From JACKAQ01 sp965227145 (lineage in GTDB: Bacteria; Calditrichota; Calditrichia; RBG-13-44-9; J075), in assembly GCA_965227145.1 (NCBI GenBank), contig OZ245730.1, positions 124,001 to 188,000 on the forward strand: a stretch of DNA of 64,000 nucleotides. The letters are read 5' to 3'. Both the position numbers and the translations under genes were made by a program. Below, piece after piece: positions 9,415 through 18,650 of this stretch; the first letter of the stretch is position 1; each line of letters starts with the position of its first letter. A model generated the notes under the pieces. It was given only the letters and a program-made list of their open reading frames with translations. It did not search any database and was not told the origin of the DNA.

Positions 9415-10050
9415 ATGGCAGAATTCCGGCAATTCATATCATTCGAAGGCATCGATTATTCCGGAAAAACCACTCAGCTGAAATTGCTGCTGGAACGATT
9501 GCAGCAATCCGGCATCGAGGCCCAATTGCTCCGCGAACCCGGCGGAACCGTCATCTCCGAAAAAATCCGGGAAATTTTGCTCGACAAATCGCACAGCGAA
9601 ATGCACGCCAAAGCCGAAATTTTGCTGTATTCCGCCGCGAGAGCGCAGCTGGTGCATCAGAAATTGCTGCCGTTGCTGCAATCCGGCGCAACCGTTATCG
9701 CCGACCGTTTTTTTGATTCAACAACCGTTTATCAGGGATTCGGGCGCAATCTCGATCTCACGTTTGTCCGCTCGCTCAACACATTTGCAACCTCCGGGCT
9801 GATGCCCTATAAAACATTCCTGATCGATATTTCCCCTGACGAGGCGCTGCGTCGCCGCCAACATTCCGGTCGCGGTAGCGATCGACTGGACAGCGAAAGC
9901 CGAGCGTTTTTTCAGGCTATCCACACTGCCTATCACCAACTTGCAACAGATTTTCCTAACCGATTTGTTATCATTCCCGGCGAACGGGATGTGGACACTA
10001 TCGCCACAGAAATTTGGAAAAAAATTTGCGAACTGTGGACTATCGCATAA
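9415..10050 (+). CDS. tmk: Thymidylate kinase
   Basis: Phosphorylates dTMP to dTDP for DNA synthesis. 211 residues, normal length. The P-loop reads FEGIDYSGKTTQ near residues 9-20, with Tyr where Gly is more common. The DR(F/Y) catalytic-site motif is ADRFFDSTTVYQG, and the lid segment RRRQHSGRGSDRLD is Arg-rich. The ATG at 9415 fits the family N-terminus; in-frame ATGs further upstream lie inside the MATE gene. An AAGGA about 12 bases upstream could serve as ribosome-binding site. Confidence 0.95.
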   Translation: MAEFRQFISFEGIDYSGKTTQLKLLLERLQQSGIEAQLLREPGGTVISEKIREILLDKSHSEMHAKAEILLYSAARAQLVHQKLLPLLQSGATVIADRFFDSTTVYQGFGRNLDLTFVRSLNTFATSGLMPYKTFLIDISPDEALRRRQHSGRGSDRLDSESRAFFQAIHTAYHQLATDFPNRFVIIPGERDVDTIATEIWKKICELWTIA

Positions 10051-10190
10051 ACTATTCCTGTTTTCATCCGAACTTAATTATTAAAAGACAAATTGTTCGT
10101 CCAGCGTTTCTTCCGGAAACTTTTTGGACGCCAAAGTGATCTAAATTAGTATTGGGTTTATCCGAATTGATTCATCAGGAGGTTGTTAGG

Positions 10191-11879
10191 ATGTTCCAGC
10201 GGGCAAAATTTACGACGTTGACGATAACGATAACCGTATTTGTATTGATTGGCTGGTTTTTTAGCTATTCGATGGCGGGCGGCAACGAAGAAAAATACTA
10301 TAAAATAGATAAAGGTCTCCATTATTTGCGGGAAGTGTTCGAAACCATCGCCCGGAATTATGTGGACGAAGTTGACCCCGAAGTGCTCAGCAAAGCCGCA
10401 ATTGAAGGCATGCTCGAAAATTTCGATCCGTACACCGTGTTTTTTAAAGATCCCGGTTCGCAGCAAATGCGCATGATTACCCGCGGAAAATATGGCGGTG
10501 TCGGGATGGAAATCAGCGTGCAGAGCCAGCAGGTTGTGGTCATTTCGCCGATGGAAGGTTCGCCTGCCCAGCGTGCCGGCATCCGTGCCGGTGATATCGT
10601 AACCAAAATTGACGGCGTGCTCACCAACAGCCTCAATTTACAGGATGCATCGGAGCATTTGCGCGGGAAAGTCGGGACGCCGGTGATGCTCGAATTTATG
10701 CGCCCCGGGCTGGATAAACCGCTGGAAATCACCCTGATTCGCGAAGAAATTACCCTCGAAGATGTTACCTACGCCGGATTTGTGGAGCCGGGAACCGCGT
10801 ATTTTCGGTTGTCCGCTTTTTCCGACAAAGCCAGCGAAGAGCTGAAATCGGCGATTCACGAATTACAGGCAGATATGCCCATTCAACGGGTTATTCTGGA
10901 TTTGCGAAGCAATCCGGGCGGACTGTTGACCGCCGCTGTGGATATCGCTAATATTTTTCTGCCGCCGGGACAACTGGTAGTTTCCACCCGCGGTATTCAC
11001 GAAAGTGAACATAAATTTTACACCAATGAATCGCCATTGTTGCCCGACCAGCCGTTGGTCGTTTTGATCAACGAATCCAGCGCCAGCGCGTCCGAAATCG
11101 TCGCTGGTGCCATTCAGGATTGGGATCGCGGTGTGTTGGTTGGCAGCGAAACATTTGGAAAAGGCCTGGTGCAAAAAGTATATCCCATCGATCGCATCAA
11201 CCAGGCGTATTTGAAAATAACCACGGCAAAATATTATGTGCCGTCCGGGCGCTGCATTCAAAAAGAAGATTACAAAAAGGATACAGATTTTTTTGTGGAT
11301 CACTCCGACAGTACCGAGTACGATCAAAAAGTTGATTATTTCACCCAAAATCGCCGGGTGGTTCACGGTGGCGGCGGCATCTATCCGGATGTGGTTGTTG
11401 ACCGGGAAAACATCACCCGTTTTCTGCAAACGCTGTTAGCGAAAGGCTATTTTTTCCAATTTACAGTAGATTATCTCAGCGATCATTCGGAATACAGCGA
11501 TCCGCGAAACGTGCCGGTAACCGACAAAGTGCTGGAGGATTTCCGGAAATATGCGATGGAACGCAACTTCTCTTTCGATATGGAAGGCGAAGAACAGTTG
11601 AATAAATTTCTTAAAATTGCTGCGGACGAAAAATTTCAGGATCGCGATATCAAAGATTTGGTCGGCGTTGCGCTGGAAAAATTGCGCAAAGAAAAAGAGC
11701 GTCAATTTAACAAATTCAAACCGCAAATCCGGGAATTGCTGATTGCCGAATTTGCCGAAAAATCCGGTGGGCTGGCATCGCGAATTGTGGCAAATATGCC
11801 ATTCGACAACCAGTTGCAGGGCGCGTTGCAAGTGCTAAAAAACGGACAGGAATATCGGGAAATTTTAGCTATCCGTTGA
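10191..11879 (+). CDS. C-terminal processing protease, S41 family (CtpA/Prc-like)
   Basis: Periplasmic serine protease of 562 residues that cleaves near the C-terminus of its substrates. An N-terminal hydrophobic helix (about 8-28) anchors or exports it. A PDZ domain (about 100-185) starts at GKYGGVGMEIS. The S41 catalytic domain contains the dyad S299 (NESSASASEI) and K324 (TFGKGLVQ), 25 residues apart as in known CtpA enzymes. About 200 extra C-terminal residues follow, helical and rich in Lys and Glu, longer than minimal CtpA. The start at 10191 has AGGAGG eight bases upstream, whereas a TTG at 10152 has none. Confidence 0.93.
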   Translation: MFQRAKFTTLTITITVFVLIGWFFSYSMAGGNEEKYYKIDKGLHYLREVFETIARNYVDEVDPEVLSKAAIEGMLENFDPYTVFFKDPGSQQMRMITRGKYGGVGMEISVQSQQVVVISPMEGSPAQRAGIRAGDIVTKIDGVLTNSLNLQDASEHLRGKVGTPVMLEFMRPGLDKPLEITLIREEITLEDVTYAGFVEPGTAYFRLSAFSDKASEELKSAIHELQADMPIQRVILDLRSNPGGLLTAAVDIANIFLPPGQLVVSTRGIHESEHKFYTNESPLLPDQPLVVLINESSASASEIVAGAIQDWDRGVLVGSETFGKGLVQKVYPIDRINQAYLKITTAKYYVPSGRCIQKEDYKKDTDFFVDHSDSTEYDQKVDYFTQNRRVVHGGGGIYPDVVVDRENITRFLQTLLAKGYFFQFTVDYLSDHSEYSDPRNVPVTDKVLEDFRKYAMERNFSFDMEGEEQLNKFLKIAADEKFQDRDIKDLVGVALEKLRKEKERQFNKFKPQIRELLIAEFAEKSGGLASRIVANMPFDNQLQGALQVLKNGQEYREILAIR

Positions 11880-11919
11880 TTGTTGAACCAACCTTTTTTA
11901 TCATATTTGTTACCATCTG

Positions 11920-11946
11920 AAAGGGCGAACACAGGTTTCGCCCTTT
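11920..11946. repeat. Palindromic hairpin, AAAGGGCGAA/TTCGCCCTTT
   Basis: A perfect 10-bp stem with a 7-base loop lies 40 bases past the S41 protease stop. It has the same RGGCGAA core as hairpins at 15961, 30104, 48418 and 51582. It could terminate transcription on either strand, but the T-run is short. Confidence 0.6.
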
Positions 11947-11997
11947 GGTTTTACATCTAAATTCATCAAAATTACACTGAATAGTTGAGGATTGAAA

Positions 11998-12813
11998 ATG
12001 GGAAAACTGCCCCCAAAGGCGTATAAGAATCTGTCATTTCTGAACAGTTCCGAAGCCCGGATGATCCGCATTTTATCCGAATATCTCGAACCGCGCGTGC
12101 GTTTCAACAAGCATGACGTTGAAAACACCATTGTGATGTTCGGCTCTGCACGAACGCTTCCCCGGGAATCTGCGTTGGAAGCGCTGAAATCTGCAAAAAA
12201 CAAGCATAAAAAAACGCCAAATCCCGAAAATGCGCTGGCTGTAAAAACAGCGGAAAAACGGGTGGAGCTCTCCCAATATTATGAAGATTGCCGTGAGCTG
12301 GCAAAAATGTTAACCGATTGGTCAATCAAACGCGGCAACGGTGAAAACAGTTATTATATCGCCAGCGGCGGCGGCCCGGGAATAATGGAAGCTGCCAATC
12401 GCGGCGCATCCGAAGCTGATGGCGGTGAATCCGTCGGGCTGAACATCTCACTGCCAATGGAACAGGGTTGCAATCCCTACATCACCGATGAATTGAATTT
12501 CGAATTTCACTACTTTTTTATGCGGAAATTCTGGTTCATTTATCTCGCCAAAGCGATTGTGGCGTATCCCGGCGGTTTTGGCACGCTGGACGAGTTGTTC
12601 GAGGTACTCACGCTCATCCAAACCCGCAAAGTGAACAAAAAATTGCCGGTGGTGCTGTATGGCAAAGAATATTGGCACAACCTGATCAATTTTGATGCGC
12701 TGGTGGAAAACATGATGATCAACAAAGAAGATATGGATTTGATCTATTTCGCCGAATCCAATCAGGATGCGTTCGATTATTTGACATCCCACCTGAACGG
12801 TGATTCGAAGTAA
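11998..12813 (+). CDS. LOG-family protein (cytokinin riboside 5'-monophosphate phosphoribohydrolase-like)
   Basis: Rossmann-fold nucleotide phosphoribohydrolase family. Both signatures are present: SGGGPGIMEAANRGA and the catalytic PGGFGTLDELFE. At 271 residues it is longer than the minimal LOG protein (about 180-200). The extra length is an N-terminal region of about 40 residues plus a Lys-rich helical stretch (about residues 65-100, SAKNKHKKTPNPENAL). This longer form is common in bacteria and its substrate is usually unknown; hydrolysis of nucleoside monophosphates is the family expectation. ATG at 11998 with GAGGA six bases upstream. Confidence 0.85.
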   Translation: MGKLPPKAYKNLSFLNSSEARMIRILSEYLEPRVRFNKHDVENTIVMFGSARTLPRESALEALKSAKNKHKKTPNPENALAVKTAEKRVELSQYYEDCRELAKMLTDWSIKRGNGENSYYIASGGGPGIMEAANRGASEADGGESVGLNISLPMEQGCNPYITDELNFEFHYFFMRKFWFIYLAKAIVAYPGGFGTLDELFEVLTLIQTRKVNKKLPVVLYGKEYWHNLINFDALVENMMINKEDMDLIYFAESNQDAFDYLTSHLNGDSK

Positions 12814-12915
12814 AGATGTCGTTCAAAACCATTTGAGAAACGGCGTATCTTTGCGTAGATTTTTGCATCCAAAACATATTGATTGGAAAAATTACGACCG
12901 AACAGGAGATTGAAA

Positions 12916-13869
12916 ATGGGCAATGAGAATCATCGAAAAGTTATCGTTATCGGGTCCGGACCGGCGGGGGACACGGCGGCATTGTACGCGGCGCGGGCAG
13001 AGCTGAAACCGCTGCTGATTTCCGGCAGCCAGCCGGGCGGGCAATTAACCATTACCACCGAAGTTGAAAATTATCCCGGATTTCCCGAAGGCATAATGGG
13101 TCCGGAAATGATGCATCGTTTTCATCAACAGGCACAAAAATTTGGCACTGAATTCGTTTACAAAACCGTCACCAAAGTCGATTTTAGCAACCGCCCGTTT
13201 GTAATCGAAGCGGAAGATGTGACGTACACAGCGGACGCGGTGATAATTGCTACCGGCGCATCCGCAAAATTGCTCGGTTTGCCCTCCGAAAAAGAATTGA
13301 TGGGCTATGGCGTTTCCGCATGCGCAACCTGCGACGGATTTTTCTTCAAAGAAAAACATGTTGTGGTTGTCGGCGGCGGCGATTCCGCGATGGAAGAAGC
13401 CAGCTTTCTCACCAAATTCGCCAGCAAAGTGACCGTTATCCATCGCCGGGACGAGCTGCGCGCATCGAAAATTATGCAGCAACGCGCATTCAAAAATGAG
13501 AAAATCGATTTTGTCTGGAATAAAGATGTCGTCGAAGTGCTCGGTACCCGCGAAGGCGGCGTTACCAGTTTGCGGCTGCAGGATACGGTCAACGGCGAAG
13601 AAACGGAATTCGCCTGCGAAGGCTTCTTTTTGGCAATCGGGCACACGCCTAACTCGCAAATTTTCAAAGGATTACTGAAAATGGATGACAGCGGATACCT
13701 GAAAACAATCCCGGGCACATCCAAAACCGAAATCCCCGGCGTTTTCGCCTGCGGCGATGTGCAGGATTCCGTTTATCGGCAAGCCGTTACCGCTGCCGGC
13801 TCCGGCTGTATGGCGGCAATCGATGCGGAACGTTACCTCAGTGAACTGGAATTTGAGGACGAAGAATAG
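12916..13869 (+). CDS. trxB: Thioredoxin reductase
   Basis: FAD- and NADPH-dependent flavoenzyme that reduces thioredoxin, cytoplasmic, 317 residues. FAD-binding GSGPAGDTAALYAARA at the N-terminus, redox-active CATC in SACATCDGFFF, NADPH-binding VVGGGDSAMEEA, and C-terminal FAD motif FACGDVQDSVYRQAVTAAG are all intact. ATG at 12916 follows AGGAG by seven bases; an upstream in-frame TTG at 12883 is not needed. The last base of its stop codon is the first base of the dusA start, so the two genes are coupled. No thioredoxin gene is nearby. Confidence 0.96.
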   Translation: MGNENHRKVIVIGSGPAGDTAALYAARAELKPLLISGSQPGGQLTITTEVENYPGFPEGIMGPEMMHRFHQQAQKFGTEFVYKTVTKVDFSNRPFVIEAEDVTYTADAVIIATGASAKLLGLPSEKELMGYGVSACATCDGFFFKEKHVVVVGGGDSAMEEASFLTKFASKVTVIHRRDELRASKIMQQRAFKNEKIDFVWNKDVVEVLGTREGGVTSLRLQDTVNGEETEFACEGFFLAIGHTPNSQIFKGLLKMDDSGYLKTIPGTSKTEIPGVFACGDVQDSVYRQAVTAAGSGCMAAIDAERYLSELEFEDEE

Positions 13870-14918
13870 TGACGGCTGTATCCCAAAAATCTTCCCGGGC
13901 AACCGTTTTTCCGGTAAGCGTCGCGCCGATGATGGAGTGGAGCGACCGGCATTTTCGCGCGTTCATGCGCCAAATGACCCACCGCACCCTGCTTTACTCG
14001 GAAATGAAAACTACCGGCGCAATTCTGCACGGCGAGCGGGAAAAAATTATCGGGTTTTCCGAATTTGAGAAACCGTTGGTGCTACAAATCGGCGGTGACG
14101 ATCCTGCAGAAATGGCCGAATGTGCCAAAATTGCGGAAGATTACGGCTACGATGAAGTGAACATCAACGTCGGTTGCCCGAGCGAACGGGTGCAAAAAGG
14201 CAATTTCGGCGCGTGTTTGATGAGCACACCAGATGTGGTTGCCGAATGCGTATCCGCAATGCGCAACGCAGTAAAAATTCCGGTGGGCGTGAAACACCGC
14301 ATCGGCATCGACCGGGAGCAAAGTTACGAATTTATGGCTAATTTTGTGGAAAAAGTTGTTGCCGCCGGCGCCGACCGGATTACCGTTCACGCCCGCATCG
14401 CCTGGCTGAAAGGGCTGAATCCCAAAGAAAACCGGGAAGTGCCGCCGCTGCGGTACGAGGATGTGCACCGGCTGAAAACCGATTTTCCGGATACAATCGT
14501 GGAAATCAACGGCGGTATCAAAACGCACCCGGAAATTGCCGCTCAATTGCCTCATGTGGATGGTGTGATGCTCGGACGGGCAGCGTATCATAACCCGTTT
14601 ATTTTCAGCAGCATGGATCAGTTGTTTTTCGATGAAAAATATCCCGCAAAAACCCGCCGGGAAGTTGTTGAAGCGATGATTCCGTATATCGAGGAATGGC
14701 GCGAAAACGGGCTGTTTCCCAACCGGATTATCCGGCACATGTTCGGGCTGTTTTCGCACCAGCGCGGTAATAAATCGTGGCGGCGCTATCTCAGCGAACA
14801 CGCTCACAAACCGGAAACCACCGGCGAAATTCTCCGCGATGCCATCGCCGATATTCCCGACGAAGTGCTGGACGAACGACCAAATCCCGCCGAATTACTG
14901 TTGGCGGAAGCTGTTTAA
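13869..14918 (+). CDS. dusA: tRNA-dihydrouridine synthase A
   Basis: FMN-dependent reductase of uridine in the tRNA D-loop (U20/U20a for DusA). 349 residues, normal length. N-terminal VAPMMEWSDRHFR, the active-site Cys segment NINVGCPSERVQKGNFGACL, FMN-binding GVKHRIGID and the DGVMLGRAAYHNPF segment identify DusA rather than DusB or DusC. Start is GTG at 13869, overlapping the trxB stop by one base. A clear intrinsic terminator follows at 14967. Confidence 0.95.
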   Translation: MTAVSQKSSRATVFPVSVAPMMEWSDRHFRAFMRQMTHRTLLYSEMKTTGAILHGEREKIIGFSEFEKPLVLQIGGDDPAEMAECAKIAEDYGYDEVNINVGCPSERVQKGNFGACLMSTPDVVAECVSAMRNAVKIPVGVKHRIGIDREQSYEFMANFVEKVVAAGADRITVHARIAWLKGLNPKENREVPPLRYEDVHRLKTDFPDTIVEINGGIKTHPEIAAQLPHVDGVMLGRAAYHNPFIFSSMDQLFFDEKYPAKTRREVVEAMIPYIEEWRENGLFPNRIIRHMFGLFSHQRGNKSWRRYLSEHAHKPETTGEILRDAIADIPDEVLDERPNPAELLLAEAV

Positions 14919-14931
14919 ATCAAATATTTTC

Positions 14932-14955
14932 TCGACAATTTTGACGAATTGTCGA
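14932..14955. other. AT-rich inverted repeat before the dusA terminator
   Basis: TCGACAATT and AATTGTCGA form a perfect 9-bp stem with a 6-base loop, 13 bases after dusA. It could be part of the transcript end or an operator; nothing decides between these. Confidence 0.4.
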
Positions 14956-14966
14956 ACCCGAATGTC

Positions 14967-15016
14967 GCGCCTGTAAACGAAATGGTCAAAAATTCCGCGT
15001 TTGCAGGCGCTTTTTT
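14967..15016 (+). terminator. Intrinsic terminator of trxB-dusA
   Basis: GCGCCTGTAAACG pairs with CGTTTGCAGGCGC (13 bp with one G-U pair), loop of about 18 bases, followed by six T. It ends about 78 bases before the next ATG at 15094. Confidence 0.85.
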
Positions 15017-15093
15017 GTTGGCACAAAAGTGGCAACTTGTGGAAATGTGAATCGTATATTTGTGTGAAAACCATAATTTTGGGGATATTTGGG

Positions 15094-15945
15094 ATGAAAC
15101 GAAAATCAACACTTTTGCTTTTGCTGATGCTCGGCATCTGGCTGGGTTTCGGCGCAACCGGGATTGCACAGGAGCGGGAACGCAAAGAGAAAACCAAAAA
15201 AGAAGGCAAACTCGGCGATTTTGAGGACGAGGTCGATGGCAAAAAGGAAAAATCGAACGACGATGACGATGACGACGACCACGTTCACAGCTGGATTTCC
15301 ATCGACGATTACCTGTTGCTGGGGCGCATCACGTACGGATTGCTGGTTCAGTTTCCCGGCGAATCGCGCTATTTTTATAACGGCAGCTACAAAAACAGTT
15401 TTTTCAGTGATTTCCCTTACGCTGTTGATGGCGAGGGGCATTTTTCGCAAAACGACGGGCGCAAACAGTCGATCAATATTGCCGGAAATTATTTTTACAG
15501 CGAATCGGATTTGGACGGGCTGGCGCTGCGGGCGCAGTTTTCACCGAATCCGCTATATGGTGCGGAAGTGCATTTCGCCGATATTCGCGAAGAGCTGAAC
15601 GGTTACGATGACCGGTTGCAATTATTCGGCGCGTTTGTCAATTACAACCGCTTCCGGCTGAACCGATTCGGGCTTCGCTGGGGACTGGGTGTGATGGGTT
15701 TGCGCGGTGATAATACCCGCACCGGATTCGCGTTTAATAGCGGAATGGAATGGTATTTCAAAGAACCGCTCAGTCTGGAATTGCAATACAGCGGCGGATT
15801 TATCAGCGAGCGATATGTGCCGGAATTTTACGGTGCGTTGAATTTGCACTATCGCCGGATGGCGATTTCGGTGGGTTACCAATATTGGTCTGCCGGAAAT
15901 GTGGTGATCGATGGCGTTACAACCGGTGTGAAGCTGTTTTTATAA
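15094..15945 (+). CDS. Putative outer-membrane beta-barrel protein with Asp-rich N-terminal linker
   Basis: 283 residues. A signal peptide (about 1-26, with a Leu-rich core ending near GIAQE) is followed by a strongly charged linker of about 45 residues that includes a run of seven Asp. The rest alternates polar and aromatic residues in short strands (ALRAQFSPNPLYG, LSLELQYSGGFI, AISVGYQYWS) and ends VKLFL, typical of a barrel. I do not recognise a family. The start at 15094 gives the signal peptide; the frame opens earlier (15001) inside the dusA terminator. The Asp run could bind divalent cations or keep the N-terminus extended; both are guesses. Confidence 0.7.
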   Translation: MKRKSTLLLLLMLGIWLGFGATGIAQERERKEKTKKEGKLGDFEDEVDGKKEKSNDDDDDDDHVHSWISIDDYLLLGRITYGLLVQFPGESRYFYNGSYKNSFFSDFPYAVDGEGHFSQNDGRKQSINIAGNYFYSESDLDGLALRAQFSPNPLYGAEVHFADIREELNGYDDRLQLFGAFVNYNRFRLNRFGLRWGLGVMGLRGDNTRTGFAFNSGMEWYFKEPLSLELQYSGGFISERYVPEFYGALNLHYRRMAISVGYQYWSAGNVVIDGVTTGVKLFL

Positions 15946-15960
15946 TGGGTTGAGAAAAAT

Positions 15961-15981
15961 GGGGCGATCGCTGATCGCCCC
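15961..15981. repeat. Palindromic hairpin between convergent genes
   Basis: GGGGCGATC and GATCGCCCC form a perfect 9-bp stem with a 3-base loop, followed by CTACA. It sits between two convergent genes and touches the stop codon of the minus-strand gene, so it could terminate both. It shares its style with other hairpins in the window. Confidence 0.65.
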
Positions 15982-16469
15982 TACAAATTTTGTTCAATCA
16001 GATATTCGACGATGACAACATCGCGCCAAATGCCATCCAGTTTGGCGTGATTGCGATAGACGCCCACCTCACGGAAACCCAATGATTTCATCAGTTTAAG
16101 GCTGGCAGCATTTTCCACAAAAATCCGCGACAGCAGTTTGTGGAAACCGGCTTCCGCAGCTTTTTCGATCAAATAATTCATGGCAAATTTACCCACGCCT
16201 CGCCCGCGATAATTGCGATCCACATATACGGAAAATTCCGCTACGCCCGCGTAACATTCCCGCGCGCTATATGGAAATGTCGCAGCGAACCCGAAAATTT
16301 TACCGGGTTCGCCAACCACAATTACGGGATGTTTGCCGTCCATCCATTTGCCGATGTCTTTCGCGGTGCGTTCGCGCGTTTCGAACGTGGCGATGCGCTC
16401 CGCGATGCCCGTGTTGTAAATCCGGGCGATTTCCGCCCGGTCTGAGTATGTTGCCAATCGTGCCCGCAT
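15981..16469 (-). CDS. GNAT-family N-acetyltransferase (phosphinothricin/ArsN1-like)
   Basis: Acetyl-CoA-dependent acetyltransferase of 162 residues. The N-terminus (MRARLATYSDRAEIARIYN, then ERIATFETRERTAKDI) resembles the phosphinothricin/methionine-sulfoximine/arsinothricin acetyltransferase branch. The acetyl-CoA loop is RNYRGRGVGKFAMNYLI. Its ATG directly abuts the stop codon of the peptidase gene upstream, so it is translated from the same message. The substrate is not known. Confidence 0.85.
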   Translation of the reverse strand: MRARLATYSDRAEIARIYNTGIAERIATFETRERTAKDIGKWMDGKHPVIVVGEPGKIFGFAATFPYSARECYAGVAEFSVYVDRNYRGRGVGKFAMNYLIEKAAEAGFHKLLSRIFVENAASLKLMKSLGFREVGVYRNHAKLDGIWRDVVIVEYLIEQNL

Positions 16470-18650
16470 TTATTCCGCTGAATCTCCGGTTTTGACGTTT
16501 TTCAAATTGGTTTCCAGAAAATTGAACATCGTTTTGTATTGGTGAACACGCGCTTTTCCGTGAAACCCGTGCATCTGGTTCGGGTAAAATTGCGACTGGA
16601 ATATTTTTCCGGCGCTGATCAGCGCGTCAATCATCTGAATGGAATTGGACATGTGCACGTTATCATCGCCCGTGCCGTGGAGGATCAGCAGCGATCCGCT
16701 GAGATTTTCCGCCGCGTTTACCGGTGCGCTGAGGCGATACCCTTCTTCGTTTTCCTGCGGCAAACCCATGTATCGCTCGGTGTATGCCGTGTCGTAATTG
16801 CGCCAGTGAGTTGGCGGTGCGCCGGAAATGCCCGCTGCGAATGCGTCGGAATGGGTCATCGCGTAGAGCGTCATGTATCCGCCGTAGCTCCAGCCCCAAA
16901 TCCCGATTCGTTCGGCATCCACAAACGGTTGCGATTTGAGATAATCCACCCCGCGAAGCTGGTCTTCCAGCTCAATTTTGCCCATTTCCAGATGGATCGG
17001 CGATTCCCACGCATGCCCGCGACCGGCTGCACCGCGATTGTCCATCGCGAAAATGATGTAACCCTGCTGCGCCAAAAACTGGTGCCACAGCGAGCCAAAT
17101 CGTCCGTAACTGTTGCTGATCACCTGCGAATGCGGCCCGCCGTACGTGTAAACGAGCACCGGATATTTTTTCGCCGGATCGAAATTTTGCGGCTTGAGCA
17201 GCATGCCGTAATATTCGAGCCCGTTATCGCCGGTGAAGGTGAGCATTTCCGGTGTTGAAAGATCGTATTTGTTGAGTTCGCCGTCATCTTCGCGAATGGT
17301 GTGCAGCAGCTTGCCGTTGGCTTTGTGCGCCGTGATTTCGGACGGTTGGGTGATGCTGCTGTGCGTATCGATAAAATATTGCGCCGCATCCGGCATGTTA
17401 ATCCGGTGCGAACCATCCGCTTTGGTGAGCCGCTGGAAACTGCTGCCGCTCGATTTTACGTGATACAAATGGCGCTCGCGCAAATCCTTTTCCGTTGCGG
17501 TGAAATAAATGAGATCGTGTTGTTCATCGACCGCCATAAAAACATCCACTAGCCATTCGCCGGAAGTGACCTGGCGAATCAAGTTGCCATCCAAATCGTA
17601 TAAATACAAATGGTTATAACCGTTGCCACGCTCCGATCCCCACAACAATTGCGGTTTGTTTTTGTAGAAATAAACGCAATCACCGACGTTCACCCAATGC
17701 GGATCGCTTTCGGTGATCAACACCTTTTTCTCGCCAGTTTGCACATTTGCCCGCACAAATTCGTTTTTTTGCTGGCGGCGATCCAGCCGCATATACGCCA
17801 CATTTTTGCCGTCCGGCAGCCAGTACACGCGCGGATAATAATCGTCGGTTGCGCTGTTGTCGTCGAGCCAGCGGGTTTCGCCGGACTGCACGTTCACCAC
17901 GCCCAGTTTCACCAGCGAATTGGGGTCGCCCACTTTCGGGTAGCTCATGTTGGTCACGGTCGCGTGCGCTTCGTCCCAGTTTACCAGCGGGTAGCTCGGC
18001 ACCGGCGATTGGTCAAATCGCAAAAATGCGATATGCTTGCCATCCGGCGACCAGTAATAGGCTTTGAACTGACCACGCCCGACCAGTTCTTCCTGATACA
18101 CCCAATCGAATTTACCGTTGAGAATAATATCGTTGCCATCATTGGTGAGCTGCTTTTCGTCGCTGCCGCCGGTGGATTTCACAAACAAATTGCCGTCGCG
18201 AACATATGAAATATACGATCCGTCCGGCGAGAGATCGATCAACTCTTCCGCAGCCTCGGTCTCCAGCAACCGGCGGGAAGATTTATTTTTGAAATAATAC
18301 AGCCACGCATCGCCTTTGCTGAGCAGCAGCAATCCACTGCCGTCCGGCAGCCAGCGGTAATCACTGAAACTTCCGTCCATAAATTCAATATCTGCTGAAG
18401 TTAGTAGCGCTTTCTCTGCGCCGGTTTTCATGCTGTGCTGCAGCAATTCCAGCGAACGCGTTTCCCGGTTTCGTTTGATGTGGGTGAACGCCTCGCCATC
18501 CGGCTGCCATTTCAAATTCGCCGGCGATTTGCCCCACGGACTGTACGAAAGCACGTCATCCAGCGTTACTGCCTGCTTTTGGGCAAACAACGCCGGCGCA
18601 ACGAGCAGCGTAACCAGCGCCGCACGCAGCAGTTTTTGTGAAAAGTGCAT
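16470..18650 (-). CDS. Dipeptidyl peptidase IV-type serine peptidase (S9B)
   Basis: Exported peptidase of 726 residues removing N-terminal dipeptides, typically Xaa-Pro. A signal peptide (ending near APALFAQ) leads into a DPPIV_N beta-propeller and an alpha/beta-hydrolase catalytic domain. The triad is S588 (GWSYGGY), D662 (HGTGDDNVH) and H694 (QMHGFHG). The double-Glu motif that binds the substrate amino terminus is present (WVYQEEL), supporting exopeptidase action. The ATG at 18650 follows AGAGGAG; the upstream in-frame ATG (18782) would add 44 residues before the signal peptide. It forms an operon with the downstream GNAT gene. Confidence 0.93.
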   Translation of the reverse strand: MHFSQKLLRAALVTLLVAPALFAQKQAVTLDDVLSYSPWGKSPANLKWQPDGEAFTHIKRNRETRSLELLQHSMKTGAEKALLTSADIEFMDGSFSDYRWLPDGSGLLLLSKGDAWLYYFKNKSSRRLLETEAAEELIDLSPDGSYISYVRDGNLFVKSTGGSDEKQLTNDGNDIILNGKFDWVYQEELVGRGQFKAYYWSPDGKHIAFLRFDQSPVPSYPLVNWDEAHATVTNMSYPKVGDPNSLVKLGVVNVQSGETRWLDDNSATDDYYPRVYWLPDGKNVAYMRLDRRQQKNEFVRANVQTGEKKVLITESDPHWVNVGDCVYFYKNKPQLLWGSERGNGYNHLYLYDLDGNLIRQVTSGEWLVDVFMAVDEQHDLIYFTATEKDLRERHLYHVKSSGSSFQRLTKADGSHRINMPDAAQYFIDTHSSITQPSEITAHKANGKLLHTIREDDGELNKYDLSTPEMLTFTGDNGLEYYGMLLKPQNFDPAKKYPVLVYTYGGPHSQVISNSYGRFGSLWHQFLAQQGYIIFAMDNRGAAGRGHAWESPIHLEMGKIELEDQLRGVDYLKSQPFVDAERIGIWGWSYGGYMTLYAMTHSDAFAAGISGAPPTHWRNYDTAYTERYMGLPQENEEGYRLSAPVNAAENLSGSLLILHGTGDDNVHMSNSIQMIDALISAGKIFQSQFYPNQMHGFHGKARVHQYKTMFNFLETNLKNVKTGDSAE

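Noticed and set aside
15259..15282. Repetitive GAC/GAT codons as a microsatellite or CRISPR-like repeat
   Set aside because: They encode the Asp run inside one reading frame and do not alternate with spacers.
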